The notes below the pieces were generated by a model. It was not told the DNA's origin. It was given only the letters and a program-made list of their open reading frames with translations, and ran no database searches. From Bacteroidales bacterium UBA5507 (GTDB taxonomy: Bacteria; Bacteroidota; Bacteroidia; Bacteroidales; Lentimicrobiaceae), in the NCBI GenBank assembly GCA_002426195.1, contig DIOT01000030.1, positions 62,001 through 126,000 of the forward strand: a DNA stretch of 64,000 nucleotides. Reading direction: 5' to 3'. A program made the position numbers and the translations under genes. Shown one piece after another: positions 44,972 to 53,669 of this stretch. Positions within the stretch are counted from its first letter, which is position 1, and each line of letters starts with the position of its first letter.

Positions 44972-46138
44972 TTAAGGTTTAATTGAAAGAGCAGTAATGA
45001 ATTCATCAGCCTTTTTTCTGGTTTCATTATTTGTTTCACATAACATCTGAATATCTATAGACGAGCTGAAACCTATTGTATTCATAGATCTTTCTATAAT
45101 AGCAGGAATATCAGTAAATTTAATTCTGCCATTAATAAATGCAGTAACCGCTACTTCATTTGAAGCATTCATGATGCAAGGCATATTGCCTCCCTTCCCG
45201 ATTGCCCGATAAGCAAGATTTAAGCAAGGAAATGTCTCATAGTCAGGAGATTCAAAAGTCAGGTTTTGCAAATTAGCAAGACTAAGTCTGCCGAAGTCAC
45301 CTTCCAATCTATAGGGATATGTTAGAGCAAATTGTATGGGTAAGCGCATATCTTGCGGACCTAACTGAGCTTTAATAGAACCGTCATTAAACTGTACCAT
45401 ACTATGGATAACCGATTGAGGGTGAACAAGTACTTCAATTTGTCGGGCATCCAATGAGAACAGCCATTTGGCCTCAATAACCTCCAATCCCTTATTCATT
45501 AAAGTTGCTGAATCAATAGTTACCTTATTACCCATTTCCCATCGAGGATGATGAAGGGCCTGATCTACGGTAACCTTTTCGAGTTCCGACAATTTCATTC
45601 CTTTGAATGGACCACCTGATGCAGTTAAAAAGATTTTTTCAGGGGCAGTCAATTCTCCCATAAGACACTGAAAAATAGCCGAATGCTCCGAATCCACAGG
45701 AATTATAGGTACATTTTTTTCTATAGCAAGTCTTGTAATAATTTCTCCAGCCGCAACTAAAATTTCCTTATTAGCTATAGCGAGAGCTTTACCTGCATTT
45801 ATAGCATTCCATGCAGGCCTCAATCCTGAAAATCCAACTATAGCTGTTAAGACCAAATCTATTGATTCCATTTCAACAACCTGACAGACAGAATTATGAC
45901 CTGTGTAAACTTTGATTCCTAATGGACTAAGGGCAGACTGGACTATATCATAATGTACAGGGTTTGCAATTACCACTGTGTCCGGCTGAAACTTGACCGC
46001 TTGCTTTATTAGCAGCTCATAATTTTCGTTAGCTGTAAGAACAACCACTTCAAATAAGTTGCTGTTTCTTGAAATAACATCAAGTGTTTGACGTCCGATT
46101 GAACCGGTTGAGCCTAAAATTGCAATCTTCCTTTTCAT
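44972..46138 (-). CDS. dxr: 1-deoxy-D-xylulose 5-phosphate reductoisomerase (MEP pathway)
   Basis: A 388-residue enzyme (starting MKRKIAILGSTGSIG) that makes MEP from DXP, the committed step of the non-mevalonate isoprenoid pathway. The NADPH-binding GSTGSIG is at 9-15; the metal and substrate site residues sit in ANKEILVAAGEII, IPVDSEHSAIFQCL, TASGGPF and HPRWEMGNKVTIDSATLMNKGLE (given as family signatures, all present). Length is canonical. I start at the ATG at 46138; the longer frame to 46240 overlaps the M23 gene. It lies 7 nt after that gene and before rseP. A complete mevalonate operon at 18-22 kb makes its presence notable. Confidence 0.97.
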   Translation of the reverse strand: MKRKIAILGSTGSIGRQTLDVISRNSNLFEVVVLTANENYELLIKQAVKFQPDTVVIANPVHYDIVQSALSPLGIKVYTGHNSVCQVVEMESIDLVLTAIVGFSGLRPAWNAINAGKALAIANKEILVAAGEIITRLAIEKNVPIIPVDSEHSAIFQCLMGELTAPEKIFLTASGGPFKGMKLSELEKVTVDQALHHPRWEMGNKVTIDSATLMNKGLEVIEAKWLFSLDARQIEVLVHPQSVIHSMVQFNDGSIKAQLGPQDMRLPIQFALTYPYRLEGDFGRLSLANLQNLTFESPDYETFPCLNLAYRAIGKGGNMPCIMNASNEVAVTAFINGRIKFTDIPAIIERSMNTIGFSSSIDIQMLCETNNETRKKADEFITALSIKP

Positions 46139-46145
46139 CCAATAA

Positions 46146-47048
46146 TCAGAGTATAATGAACTTTTCCGGATCAACAGGTTTTCCTCCAATCCATAATTCG
46201 AAATGAAGATGAGGCCCAGTTGATAATTCACCTGATTCACCTATTATCGCTATAGATTCGCCAGCCTTAACAATTGATCCCTGCTTTTTAAGAATGACAG
46301 AATTATGTTTATAGACGGTAATTACATTATTTATATGCTGTAAAGCTATAACATGTCCTGTGGATGAGCTCCATTCTGAAAATATCACTGTTCCATCATA
46401 AGCTGCCTTGATAGCTTCATTTTTAGGAGCTACAATATCGACTCCATAATGTTTTGACTGAGCATTAAACTTATTTGTAATTAGGCCCTTTACCGGTGGA
46501 AAAAACTTGTCAATTATTGAAACCGGGTGTTGAGTGACCTCTCCATTTTGAGGCATTAGGGCGTACTTATTGCTTTTTTCATATTCAATTCGAAGCAAGG
46601 AGTCGGCCTTTGATCTTTTAATTTTTATGTTCTCGTATTTTTTATACGAAAATGTATCATTAGGAGGTGGAGCCTCAATTGATTGCTCAGTATCACCCTC
46701 CACAATCTTTCGCATATTATTTATAAAAAGGTCTTTGCTCTTAAATGCCTTTTCAAGTGAATCAGCTTTCAATTGCAATTCATACAATTCTTCCTGGACT
46801 CCAGTGCTGCTATATCCAGGGATGTACTCTTTCAGCGGTGTAAAAGCTATAATGTATGTTGTGAGAAAAATGAAAATGATAGCTAACATTCCAATCACAA
46901 CAAAAACATTCAATCGAGAGAGCCTGAAGGATAGTTTTTCTTCAAATGTATCCTCATTCAGAATGATAAGACGATACTTGTCACGAAGCTTTTTATACCA
47001 AGGCGTCTTTTTATCAGCTGATTCACTATTGTTCTTACTCGATGACAT
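46146..47048 (-). CDS. M23-family peptidoglycan endopeptidase, membrane anchored
   Basis: A 300-residue protein with an N-terminal cytoplasmic tail, one helix at about 51-71 (VVIGMLAIIFIFLTTYII), a coiled-coil-like stretch (about 85-115) and a C-terminal LytM/M23 domain. The zinc-site motifs are KHYGVDIVAP (H, D) and GPHLHFELWIG (HxH), and length is typical of Bacteroidota membrane-anchored M23 proteins. It probably cuts peptide cross-links of peptidoglycan. I start it at the ATG at 47048. A TATATTTG box is 27 nt upstream. It heads the M23-dxr-rseP gene run. Confidence 0.92.
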   Translation of the reverse strand: MSSSKNNSESADKKTPWYKKLRDKYRLIILNEDTFEEKLSFRLSRLNVFVVIGMLAIIFIFLTTYIIAFTPLKEYIPGYSSTGVQEELYELQLKADSLEKAFKSKDLFINNMRKIVEGDTEQSIEAPPPNDTFSYKKYENIKIKRSKADSLLRIEYEKSNKYALMPQNGEVTQHPVSIIDKFFPPVKGLITNKFNAQSKHYGVDIVAPKNEAIKAAYDGTVIFSEWSSSTGHVIALQHINNVITVYKHNSVILKKQGSIVKAGESIAIIGESGELSTGPHLHFELWIGGKPVDPEKFIIL

Positions 47049-47075
47049 CGTAGCTATATGAAGAAAATGAGCTGA

Positions 47076-47083
47076 CAAATATA
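47076..47083 (-). promoter_or_regulatory. Candidate -7 box for the M23-dxr-rseP operon
   Basis: Minus-strand TATATTTG matches TAnnTTTG, 27 nt upstream of the M23 gene, directly after the Ca2+-ATPase gene end. Confidence 0.45.
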
Positions 47084-47087
47084 GGCA

Positions 47088-49736
47088 TTAATGCTTTACC
47101 GTTCTTTTAAAGAGTTTGTAGATTTCATTGAGTATCAATGGAGCCAACCCAAACAGAACAGCGATTAACCAACCGCGTGTATCCAACATATTAAGTCCGA
47201 AAGCTTTCTGCATAAACGGAACGGCTATAACCAATAATTGAAGGACAATGCCCACTACAATCGCACCAACCAGGTATCTATTAGAAAAAACGCCTATCTG
47301 GAATATTGACTTTATTCGATTTCTGACTGCGAGTGAATAGAACATCTGGCTTGCAACAAGTACCATAAATGCCATTGTTCGGGCATTGGTTAAAACTTCC
47401 TCAGGAGCTGCTTTATCGAAAGGACTATAACCTAGTTCATAGTAGCCGTAACAAAATCCAAAGATTGTAAGAAGCCCAATTATAAGTCCACCCAATGCGG
47501 CATGAAATCCTGCTCCCCCAGCAAAGAAACTTTCTTTGGGATTCCGTGGCTTTTCCTTCATGACATCAGGATCGCCCTTATCCATTCCTAATGCAATAGC
47601 CGGCAGAGAGTCGGTAAGGAGATTTATCCAAAGTAGTTGTACAGCCAGTAAAGGTACCTGCCAACCAATTAGCAAAGGTATTACCATTGCAACAACCTCA
47701 CCTAAATTACAGGTAAGCAGAAATATTACTGATTTTTTAATGTTATTGTAAATGTTTCGCCCTTGCTCTATTGCTGTGATAATAGTTGAAAAATTGTCAT
47801 CGGTAAGTATCATATCTGAAGCTCCTTTAGCAACATCCGTTCCTGTAATACCCATCGCAACTCCAATATCAGCGGCATTAAGTGATGGGGCATCATTCAC
47901 ACCATCGCCTGTCATAGAGACCACATTTCCATTTGCTTTCAGAGCTTTAACAATCTTAACTTTATGTTCAGGAGACACCCTGGCATACACACGAAAATTA
48001 TTAACCTGATCATTAAATTGTGACTGAGTCAAGCGATCAAGCTCCTGCCCGGTAATAACTTGATCTTTATTATCGGATATTTCCAGTTCATGTGCAATAG
48101 CGAATGCAGTATTTCTATGGTCGCCTGTAATCATTACCGTAGTTATTCCGGCCATTTTTGCCTGTTGGATAGATGTCTTCACCTCATCTCTTGGTGGATC
48201 TATCATCCCCACAACTCCAATGAGAATAAGATCTTTCTCCATTTCTTCTGGTGGAATCTTTCCGTCAACTTCTTTAAAAGCTGCTCCCAAGGTCCTCAGG
48301 GCTTCATCTGACATTTCCTCGGTTGCCCTGTGGAATAGTTCCTTGTGTGAATCATTGATAGGCAGGATTTCACCGTTATCTATTACCCTGTTACATATCT
48401 TCAGCAAATTGTCAATAGCACCTTTAGTGTAGACAATATGCCCGCCATTTTCACTATTCAGAGTCGACATTAGTTTTCTGTCGGAGTCGAAAGCAAATTC
48501 GTCAACTCGCTTTATTTCATGCTTAATTGAGGTTCTGCCTAATTGTATATCATCAGCAAACGCAAGTAGAGCAATTTCAGTTGGGTCTCCTGTTGCTTCA
48601 CCATCTTCCAATGTTGCATCAGAGCATAAAACCATTGCTTTTGCCAGTAATAATGCATCTTCATTTGAGATGTTCTCCGACTCTCTTTCAACATTTCTGA
48701 TTTCACTAATCGTTGCATACTTCACAACAGTCATCTTATTCTGAGTGAGCGTTCCAGTTTTGTCAGAACACACAATATTAACTGAGCCAAGTGTTTCAAC
48801 GGCCGGCAATCGCTTAATGATAGCATTTTTGCGAGACATTGTAGTAACTCCGATTGAAAGAACTACCGCAACAATTGCAGCAAGACCTTCAGGTATAGAA
48901 GCAACAGCCAGAGAAACGGCAGTAAGAAACATTTCACTGAGATTTCTGTCCTGAAATATTGAAAGGATGAAAATGAAAGCACATATTCCAATAGCGATTT
49001 TGCCTAATATTTTACCCAATTCATCAAGTCGTATCTCAAGAGGTGTCTTATCTTCAGAATCATCATCAAGGAAACCTGCAATTTTGCCTACTTCAGTATC
49101 CATACCGGTTGCGATCACAACACCCTCACCCCTGCCGTAAGTAACAAGGTTAGTCATAAAACCAAGGTTTTCTCTATCACCAAGTGGTGTGTCTGCATCA
49201 TATACAGTGTCGTCATACTTTTCTGACGGTACTGACTCACCTGTAAGGGCAGATTCTTCAATTTTCAGATTAGCTGATTCAATGATCCTTATATCTGCTG
49301 CGACATATCTCCCGGCATCTAAAATAACGATATCGCCAGGAACCAACTGCTCAGAGTTGATTTCAGAAATATGTGAATTGCGACGAACAATAGCCTTTGG
49401 AGAAGACAATTTCTGAAGAGCTTCTATAGCTTTACCTGCTTTAACCTGTTGAACGACACCTAATACGGCATTTAGAATTATGACCATTAAGATAATTGCA
49501 GCGTCAATATATTCTCCCATCAACACAGTAATAATAACTGCTGCCAGAAGAACATATATAAGCCAATCACGCAGCTGGCTAAAAAACAGAGTAATTATAC
49601 TTTTCTTCTCTTTTGCCTTTAGGCTGTTAGGTCCATATTGTTCTCTACGTTTGGCAACCTCTTCATCCGATAAACCGGTCTGAGGATCAACGCTTAATTC
49701 TTTAAGAACCTCTTCTTTTGTCTTTGTATACCACAT
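47088..49736 (-). CDS. P-type Ca2+-transporting ATPase (SERCA/PMCA-like, P2)
   Basis: An 882-residue P-type pump. Residues: dephosphorylation loop TGES at 165-168, phosphorylation site DKTGTLT with Asp325, hinge MTGDGVNDAPSLNAADIGVAMG, and six C-terminal helices. Ca2+-site residues can be aligned with SERCA: Glu in SIPEGLAA (M4), Asn and Glu in CNLGEVVAM (M5), Asn, Thr and Asp in WINLLTDSLP (M6). In M8 the SERCA site-I glutamate (Glu908) is replaced by Gln (VASQMFYSL), as in plasma-membrane Ca2+-ATPases. One Ca2+ per cycle is therefore likely. I start at the ATG at 49736; the frame extends further upstream but lacks the usual N-terminal sequence. Confidence 0.92.
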   Translation of the reverse strand: MWYTKTKEEVLKELSVDPQTGLSDEEVAKRREQYGPNSLKAKEKKSIITLFFSQLRDWLIYVLLAAVIITVLMGEYIDAAIILMVIILNAVLGVVQQVKAGKAIEALQKLSSPKAIVRRNSHISEINSEQLVPGDIVILDAGRYVAADIRIIESANLKIEESALTGESVPSEKYDDTVYDADTPLGDRENLGFMTNLVTYGRGEGVVIATGMDTEVGKIAGFLDDDSEDKTPLEIRLDELGKILGKIAIGICAFIFILSIFQDRNLSEMFLTAVSLAVASIPEGLAAIVAVVLSIGVTTMSRKNAIIKRLPAVETLGSVNIVCSDKTGTLTQNKMTVVKYATISEIRNVERESENISNEDALLLAKAMVLCSDATLEDGEATGDPTEIALLAFADDIQLGRTSIKHEIKRVDEFAFDSDRKLMSTLNSENGGHIVYTKGAIDNLLKICNRVIDNGEILPINDSHKELFHRATEEMSDEALRTLGAAFKEVDGKIPPEEMEKDLILIGVVGMIDPPRDEVKTSIQQAKMAGITTVMITGDHRNTAFAIAHELEISDNKDQVITGQELDRLTQSQFNDQVNNFRVYARVSPEHKVKIVKALKANGNVVSMTGDGVNDAPSLNAADIGVAMGITGTDVAKGASDMILTDDNFSTIITAIEQGRNIYNNIKKSVIFLLTCNLGEVVAMVIPLLIGWQVPLLAVQLLWINLLTDSLPAIALGMDKGDPDVMKEKPRNPKESFFAGGAGFHAALGGLIIGLLTIFGFCYGYYELGYSPFDKAAPEEVLTNARTMAFMVLVASQMFYSLAVRNRIKSIFQIGVFSNRYLVGAIVVGIVLQLLVIAVPFMQKAFGLNMLDTRGWLIAVLFGLAPLILNEIYKLFKRTVKH

Positions 49737-49783
49737 TTTTAGATGAGTGTTAAATTGCCAATGATGATAATAGAAAATTTGTT

Positions 49784-49791
49784 CAAAGATA
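49784..49791 (-). promoter_or_regulatory. Candidate -7 box for the Ca2+-ATPase gene
   Basis: Minus-strand TATCTTTG matches TAnnTTTG, 47 nt upstream of the ATPase start, in the 230-bp divergent gap before sprE. Motif match only. Confidence 0.45.
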
Positions 49792-49911
49792 AAACAGTTG
49801 CGATATAGGATGTTCTGACAAAGCACTAAATTATTTATTCAGGCTGAATATTATAGAAGCATGAAACTCATTAATTTGTAACTTTACACCTTCCTTTTCA
49901 GAAAAATAAAA

Positions 49912-49919
49912 TATTTTTG
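49912..49919 (+). promoter_or_regulatory. Candidate -7 box for the sprE operon
   Basis: TATTTTTG matches TAnnTTTG, 47 nt upstream of the TTG start of sprE. A second, imperfect TAACTTTA precedes it near 49879. Confidence 0.45.
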
Positions 49920-49966
49920 CAAATTAACAGTTATAAGGTAGAAATTGTAAAAAATACGAAAATCCA

Positions 49967-52627
49967 TTGGCTGCATATCTCCGTTTAAATCGTAATATAT
50001 TAATTCTGACACTGATAGTGTTACTCGCAGGTGCATGTTCTACTAAAAAAAACACATTTACCCGCAGGGCATATCATAATTTGAGTGCACACTACAATGC
50101 ATGGTGGAATGGCAACGAAAGTCTCAAAGAAGGAGTATATCAAATTGGCAAATCAGCAAAAGACAACTACATTTCCGTACTCCCGGTTTATAATTATGGG
50201 TCTCAAACTGTAGCTCAATCGGTTAATCCAAATATGGACCGGGCAATTGAGAAAGCTTCCAAAGTCATACAGAAGCACTCCATGTTCTTTAATAATAAGG
50301 AATATGTTAAATGGGTGATGAACAGCTATCTGATGATAGGGAAAGCCAACTTTTATAAGCAGGATTATGGTGCTGCAAAGCGTGCATTTGAATTTGTAAC
50401 TACCAAATATTCCTATGATCCAATCAGGTACGAAGCTCAGTTATGGATTGCCAAGACACTCCAAAAGCAGAAACAATACGAAGCAGCATTAAATGTTTTA
50501 AACGAACTAACAGCAGAGTCGGAAACGATACTGCTACCCTGGAAAGTCAGAAAGGCTTTACCAATGACTTATGCTGACATATATATAGCACAAGGGAAAC
50601 TTGCTCTGGCACGTGAACAGATTGAAGCTGGTTTGCCTCTTCAGTCAGGATCAAAATTCAAGACAAGATTAAACTTCATACTGGGGCAAATATATCAGCA
50701 AGAGGGAAAGAATAGCCAGGCTACTGAATATTACACTTTAGCGATAAAAGGAACTCCCAGTTTCGAAATGGCTTTTAACGCCCGCATCAATATGGCAAGA
50801 GTTTACGATGCAGGCAGGAGCGATCACCGTCTTATTGTCAGGGAACTCGAAAAAATGTTGAAAGATGCGAAGAACCGCGATTTTCAGGATCAGATATATT
50901 TCGCATTGGCTGATATAGCTCTCAAAGAAAAAAATGACACTTTAGGAATCAGTCATTTGCGTAAATCAGTAGCAACGAGTCTTGATAATGATTTCCAAAA
51001 GTCAACATCAGCCCTGAAATTGGCCGATTTATATTTCAACCGCCAACAATACACATTTGCCGGTCTGTATTATGACACAGCAGTTAACTACCTTCCCAAG
51101 GAATTCCCTGACTATGAAAATATCAGCAAAAAGACTGAAATAATTGGCCGACTGGTGAAAAACCTGGAGATTGTACAAGTACAGGATAGTTTGCAGGCAC
51201 TGGCTGGAATGCCTCAGGCTGAAAGATTTGCTATTATTGACAAGGCCATTGCCCGATATATTGAACGTGAGGAAGAGATTGCACGTAAAGCTGAAGAAGA
51301 GAAAATGGCATTGGAGGCAGGAATTGCTTTAGGTGGAAGAAGAGTAACGGATATGGAAGGGCAGACAACAGTTGGTGGCGGTGGATGGTACTTCTACAAT
51401 CCATCAGCCATTGGAATGGGCTACAGTGAATTTACCAGAAAATGGGGACGCCGCCGTTTAGAAGATAACTGGCGTTTGAGCAATAAAAGAGTCGTTGACT
51501 TTGATATGATTGCTGAAAACGGAGAAATTGCGGATTCACTTGATATAGAGGGTGGTGAAAAAGCAAGTGTTACTGATTTAAGGTCACGCGAAGCATATCT
51601 GGTTAACCTACCTCTAACACCCGAAAAAGTTGATGCAAGTAATGTTCAGATTGGACAGGCATTGTTCAATGCCGGGCTTATTTACCTTGAAGAACTAAAT
51701 AATGTTAGTGAGGCAGAGAAGACCCTTAATACGCTGCTTACCAGATTTCCATCCGACACAAACGCATTGCAAGCACATTATCACTTGTACAGAATTAATC
51801 GTGACCTAGGTGACAATGAGGAAATGATGGCTCATCAAAATCTGATTATTCAGGACTATCCTGACAGTGATTATGCAAGAATTCTTATTGATCCGGGTTA
51901 TAAAGCTGAACTTGAGGAGGCAAAGAACAGGGTAAGGACATTGTATGAGGAAACATATGAAGCTTTTAGTGCAGGTCTGTACAGAATGGTAATTCTATAC
52001 AGTAATGAAGCAATCAGCATGTATAATGGCAATGATTTAATTCCACAGTTTACCTATTTGCGGGCATTGGCTTTAGGCAAGACAGTAAACCAGGATACAA
52101 TGAAGGTTGAACTGGCACAACTTGTTAAAGATTTTCCTTCATCTACGGTAATCCCATATGCCAATATCATATTAGGTGAACAAAAGACCGGGGCCGGAGG
52201 AATGATTCTTGATCCGGTAAGCGGTGATAGTATCGCAACAAACCTTGATGTTTCAATGTATACATATAGTCCGGCCACATCTCATTTCTATGTTATGATA
52301 GTCGATGGAAACCTTGTAAATGTATACGGAACCAAAGTCAGAATAAGCGATTTCAATTCGCGTAATTATGGCACGCAAAATCTTCAGGTTAACAGTGTCA
52401 TTCTGGAAGGCAATAAGCAGATGATCTCTGTAAGTACATTCGCAAATAGCGAAGACGCAATGAGATTTATTAATCATATATCTACTGATGGTTACGTGTT
52501 CTCAGGGATTCCTGATGGATCGTATGATCAGTTCATAATTTCTTCTAACAACTATCCGGTATTCTTTAAGGAAAAAAAGACAGCTCCTTATTTGTTGTTC
52601 TTCAGAAATAATTACCAACAACCATAA
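49967..52627 (+). CDS. SprE/PorW-like type IX secretion lipoprotein with TPR repeats
   Basis: An 886-residue lipoprotein, Cys24 in LLAGAC. The N-terminal motif TRRAYHNLSAHYNAWWNGNESLKEG is characteristic of SprE/PorW (shown here in part as YHNLSAHYNAWWNGNE). TPR arrays follow at about 105-330 (KANFYKQDYGAAKRAFEF, LGQIYQQEGKNSQATEYY) and 525-700, and the C-terminus is a mixed beta region. PorW links the periplasmic ring to the type IX translocon in Porphyromonas. The only usable start with the lipobox in frame is TTG at 49967; no in-frame ATG lies between the upstream stop and the lipobox. The bactofilin gene follows by 16 nt. Confidence 0.9.
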   Translation: MAAYLRLNRNILILTLIVLLAGACSTKKNTFTRRAYHNLSAHYNAWWNGNESLKEGVYQIGKSAKDNYISVLPVYNYGSQTVAQSVNPNMDRAIEKASKVIQKHSMFFNNKEYVKWVMNSYLMIGKANFYKQDYGAAKRAFEFVTTKYSYDPIRYEAQLWIAKTLQKQKQYEAALNVLNELTAESETILLPWKVRKALPMTYADIYIAQGKLALAREQIEAGLPLQSGSKFKTRLNFILGQIYQQEGKNSQATEYYTLAIKGTPSFEMAFNARINMARVYDAGRSDHRLIVRELEKMLKDAKNRDFQDQIYFALADIALKEKNDTLGISHLRKSVATSLDNDFQKSTSALKLADLYFNRQQYTFAGLYYDTAVNYLPKEFPDYENISKKTEIIGRLVKNLEIVQVQDSLQALAGMPQAERFAIIDKAIARYIEREEEIARKAEEEKMALEAGIALGGRRVTDMEGQTTVGGGGWYFYNPSAIGMGYSEFTRKWGRRRLEDNWRLSNKRVVDFDMIAENGEIADSLDIEGGEKASVTDLRSREAYLVNLPLTPEKVDASNVQIGQALFNAGLIYLEELNNVSEAEKTLNTLLTRFPSDTNALQAHYHLYRINRDLGDNEEMMAHQNLIIQDYPDSDYARILIDPGYKAELEEAKNRVRTLYEETYEAFSAGLYRMVILYSNEAISMYNGNDLIPQFTYLRALALGKTVNQDTMKVELAQLVKDFPSSTVIPYANIILGEQKTGAGGMILDPVSGDSIATNLDVSMYTYSPATSHFYVMIVDGNLVNVYGTKVRISDFNSRNYGTQNLQVNSVILEGNKQMISVSTFANSEDAMRFINHISTDGYVFSGIPDGSYDQFIISSNNYPVFFKEKKTAPYLLFFRNNYQQP

Positions 52628-52643
52628 ACCATCATTATTAAAA

Positions 52644-53036
52644 ATGGCCAAAAATAATATTCCGGAACCTCCCCCATCAGCAAATCTGATCCAGTCAGGA
52701 ACGCTGATTACGGGCGACATTGAGTCAAATGGTAACATACGAATTGACGGCACATTAACAGGCACAGTAAACGCCGGTGGTAAAGTCATCTTAGGATCTA
52801 CTGGTACAGTAGAAGGAGAGATTCATTGTATTAACGCTGATATTGAAGGTCGGGTAAATGGCTTAATAAAAGCAAAAGAACTTCTATCATTAAAGGCTAC
52901 CGCTGTTGTTACCGGTGATATCCATATAAATAAACTGGCGATTGAGCCGGGTGCTCGATTTACTGGTACATGCAAAATGGATTCGGTAATGACTGAGCCT
53001 GCCATCTATGCCGAAGAAGAATTCAAGGGACAATAA
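52644..53036 (+). CDS. Bactofilin (polymer-forming cytoskeletal protein)
   Basis: A 130-residue protein with a central right-handed beta-helix: NLIQSGTLITGDIESNGNIRIDGTLTG, then AGGKVILGSTGTVEGEI and ATAVVTGDIHINKLAIEPGARFTG, the repeating pattern of bactofilins (quoted in segments). A short flexible proline-rich N-terminus precedes it. Bactofilins polymerise without nucleotide and position envelope enzymes or shape factors. It lies 16 nt after sprE and its 3' end overlaps atpZ by 29 nt. Confidence 0.93.
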   Translation: MAKNNIPEPPPSANLIQSGTLITGDIESNGNIRIDGTLTGTVNAGGKVILGSTGTVEGEIHCINADIEGRVNGLIKAKELLSLKATAVVTGDIHINKLAIEPGARFTGTCKMDSVMTEPAIYAEEEFKGQ

Positions 53037-53238
53037 TCCGCTTAATCCCTATGTGAAATACTCGGGAATGACCGCACAAATGGTTTTCATTATTGCGGGA
53101 GGAAGCTTTGGTGCATATAAATTAGATAAATGGATTGATGTAACATTTCCTTTTCTCACAATTATTATTTCACTTGTCTCCGTATTTCTGGCTATTTGGT
53201 TATTTATCAGAGAATTTAATAAAACAAACGGAAAATGA
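53008..53238 (+). CDS. atpZ: AtpZ/AtpI-family small membrane protein
   Basis: A 76-residue protein with two hydrophobic helices (about 25-42 and 48-68) and the family motif YVKYSGMTAQMVFIIAGGSFGAYKLDKW. AtpZ/AtpI proteins help assemble the F1Fo ATP synthase, including c-ring formation. In many Bacteroidota this gene precedes atpB; here it does not. The ATG at 53008 overlaps bactofilin by 29 nt, but the next ATG (53068) would remove the KYSG motif, so the upstream start is preferred. The next gene starts 4 nt inside its end (GAAAATGA overlap). Confidence 0.85.
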   Translation: MPKKNSRDNNPLNPYVKYSGMTAQMVFIIAGGSFGAYKLDKWIDVTFPFLTIIISLVSVFLAIWLFIREFNKTNGK

Positions 53239-53624
53239 GAAATGAAGTAAGGCTTTTTCTTAAACAAAATATAATATTGACCCTGGGCCTGGGAGTAGTT
53301 GTTACAATATTAATGGTTACGATGCCACCAGCAAGAATAACCGTCACTCTGCCATTTATTCTGATCTTTCACGCAGCAATCGCTTTCCTATCGTTTGCTC
53401 TGATTATCAAAAAGACCGAATCGGCTCCCAAGAAATTCGTCAGCGTTTACCTTGGAAATACAACAGTTAAACTTTTGTTGTTTATGGCTATTCTCTTTAT
53501 TTACGCTCTGTCATACCTTCATGATGCTGTTAATTTCATAATCAGTTTCTTCATTATCTATATCATTTACACAATTTTTGAAGTTGTCCATCTGGTAAAA
53601 TGGAATAACAGATCACCAAGATAA
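53235..53624 (+). CDS. Four-helix membrane protein of the atpZ locus, function unknown
   Basis: A 129-residue protein with four predicted transmembrane helices (about 12-30, 37-58, 70-93, 98-118) joined by short basic loops. No motif I recognise beyond its position immediately after atpZ, with the start overlapping the atpZ stop (ATGA). In Bacteroidota a similar small membrane protein often stands between atpZ and atpB, so an ATP-synthase assembly role is plausible. Nothing enzymatic is visible. Confidence 0.8.
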   Translation: MRNEVRLFLKQNIILTLGLGVVVTILMVTMPPARITVTLPFILIFHAAIAFLSFALIIKKTESAPKKFVSVYLGNTTVKLLLFMAILFIYALSYLHDAVNFIISFFIIYIIYTIFEVVHLVKWNNRSPR

Positions 53625-53638
53625 ACAACTACTTTAAT

Positions 53639-53646
53639 TATCTTTG
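53639..53646 (+). promoter_or_regulatory. Candidate -7 box for the pterin genes
   Basis: TATCTTTG matches TAnnTTTG, 23 nt upstream of the PTPS/QueD-like gene, after the four-helix gene. It suggests a separate transcript from sprE-bactofilin-atpZ. Confidence 0.5.
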
Positions 53647-53669
53647 TGGGGTAATAAAATTTTAATTCT

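Noticed and set aside
46139..46240. 34-codon N-terminal extension of dxr
   Set aside because: It overlaps the M23 gene's coding end and precedes the canonical MKRKIAILGSTG start.
46570..47061. A 163-codon plus-strand open frame
   Set aside because: It is antisense to the M23 peptidase gene; Ser-rich shadow translation.
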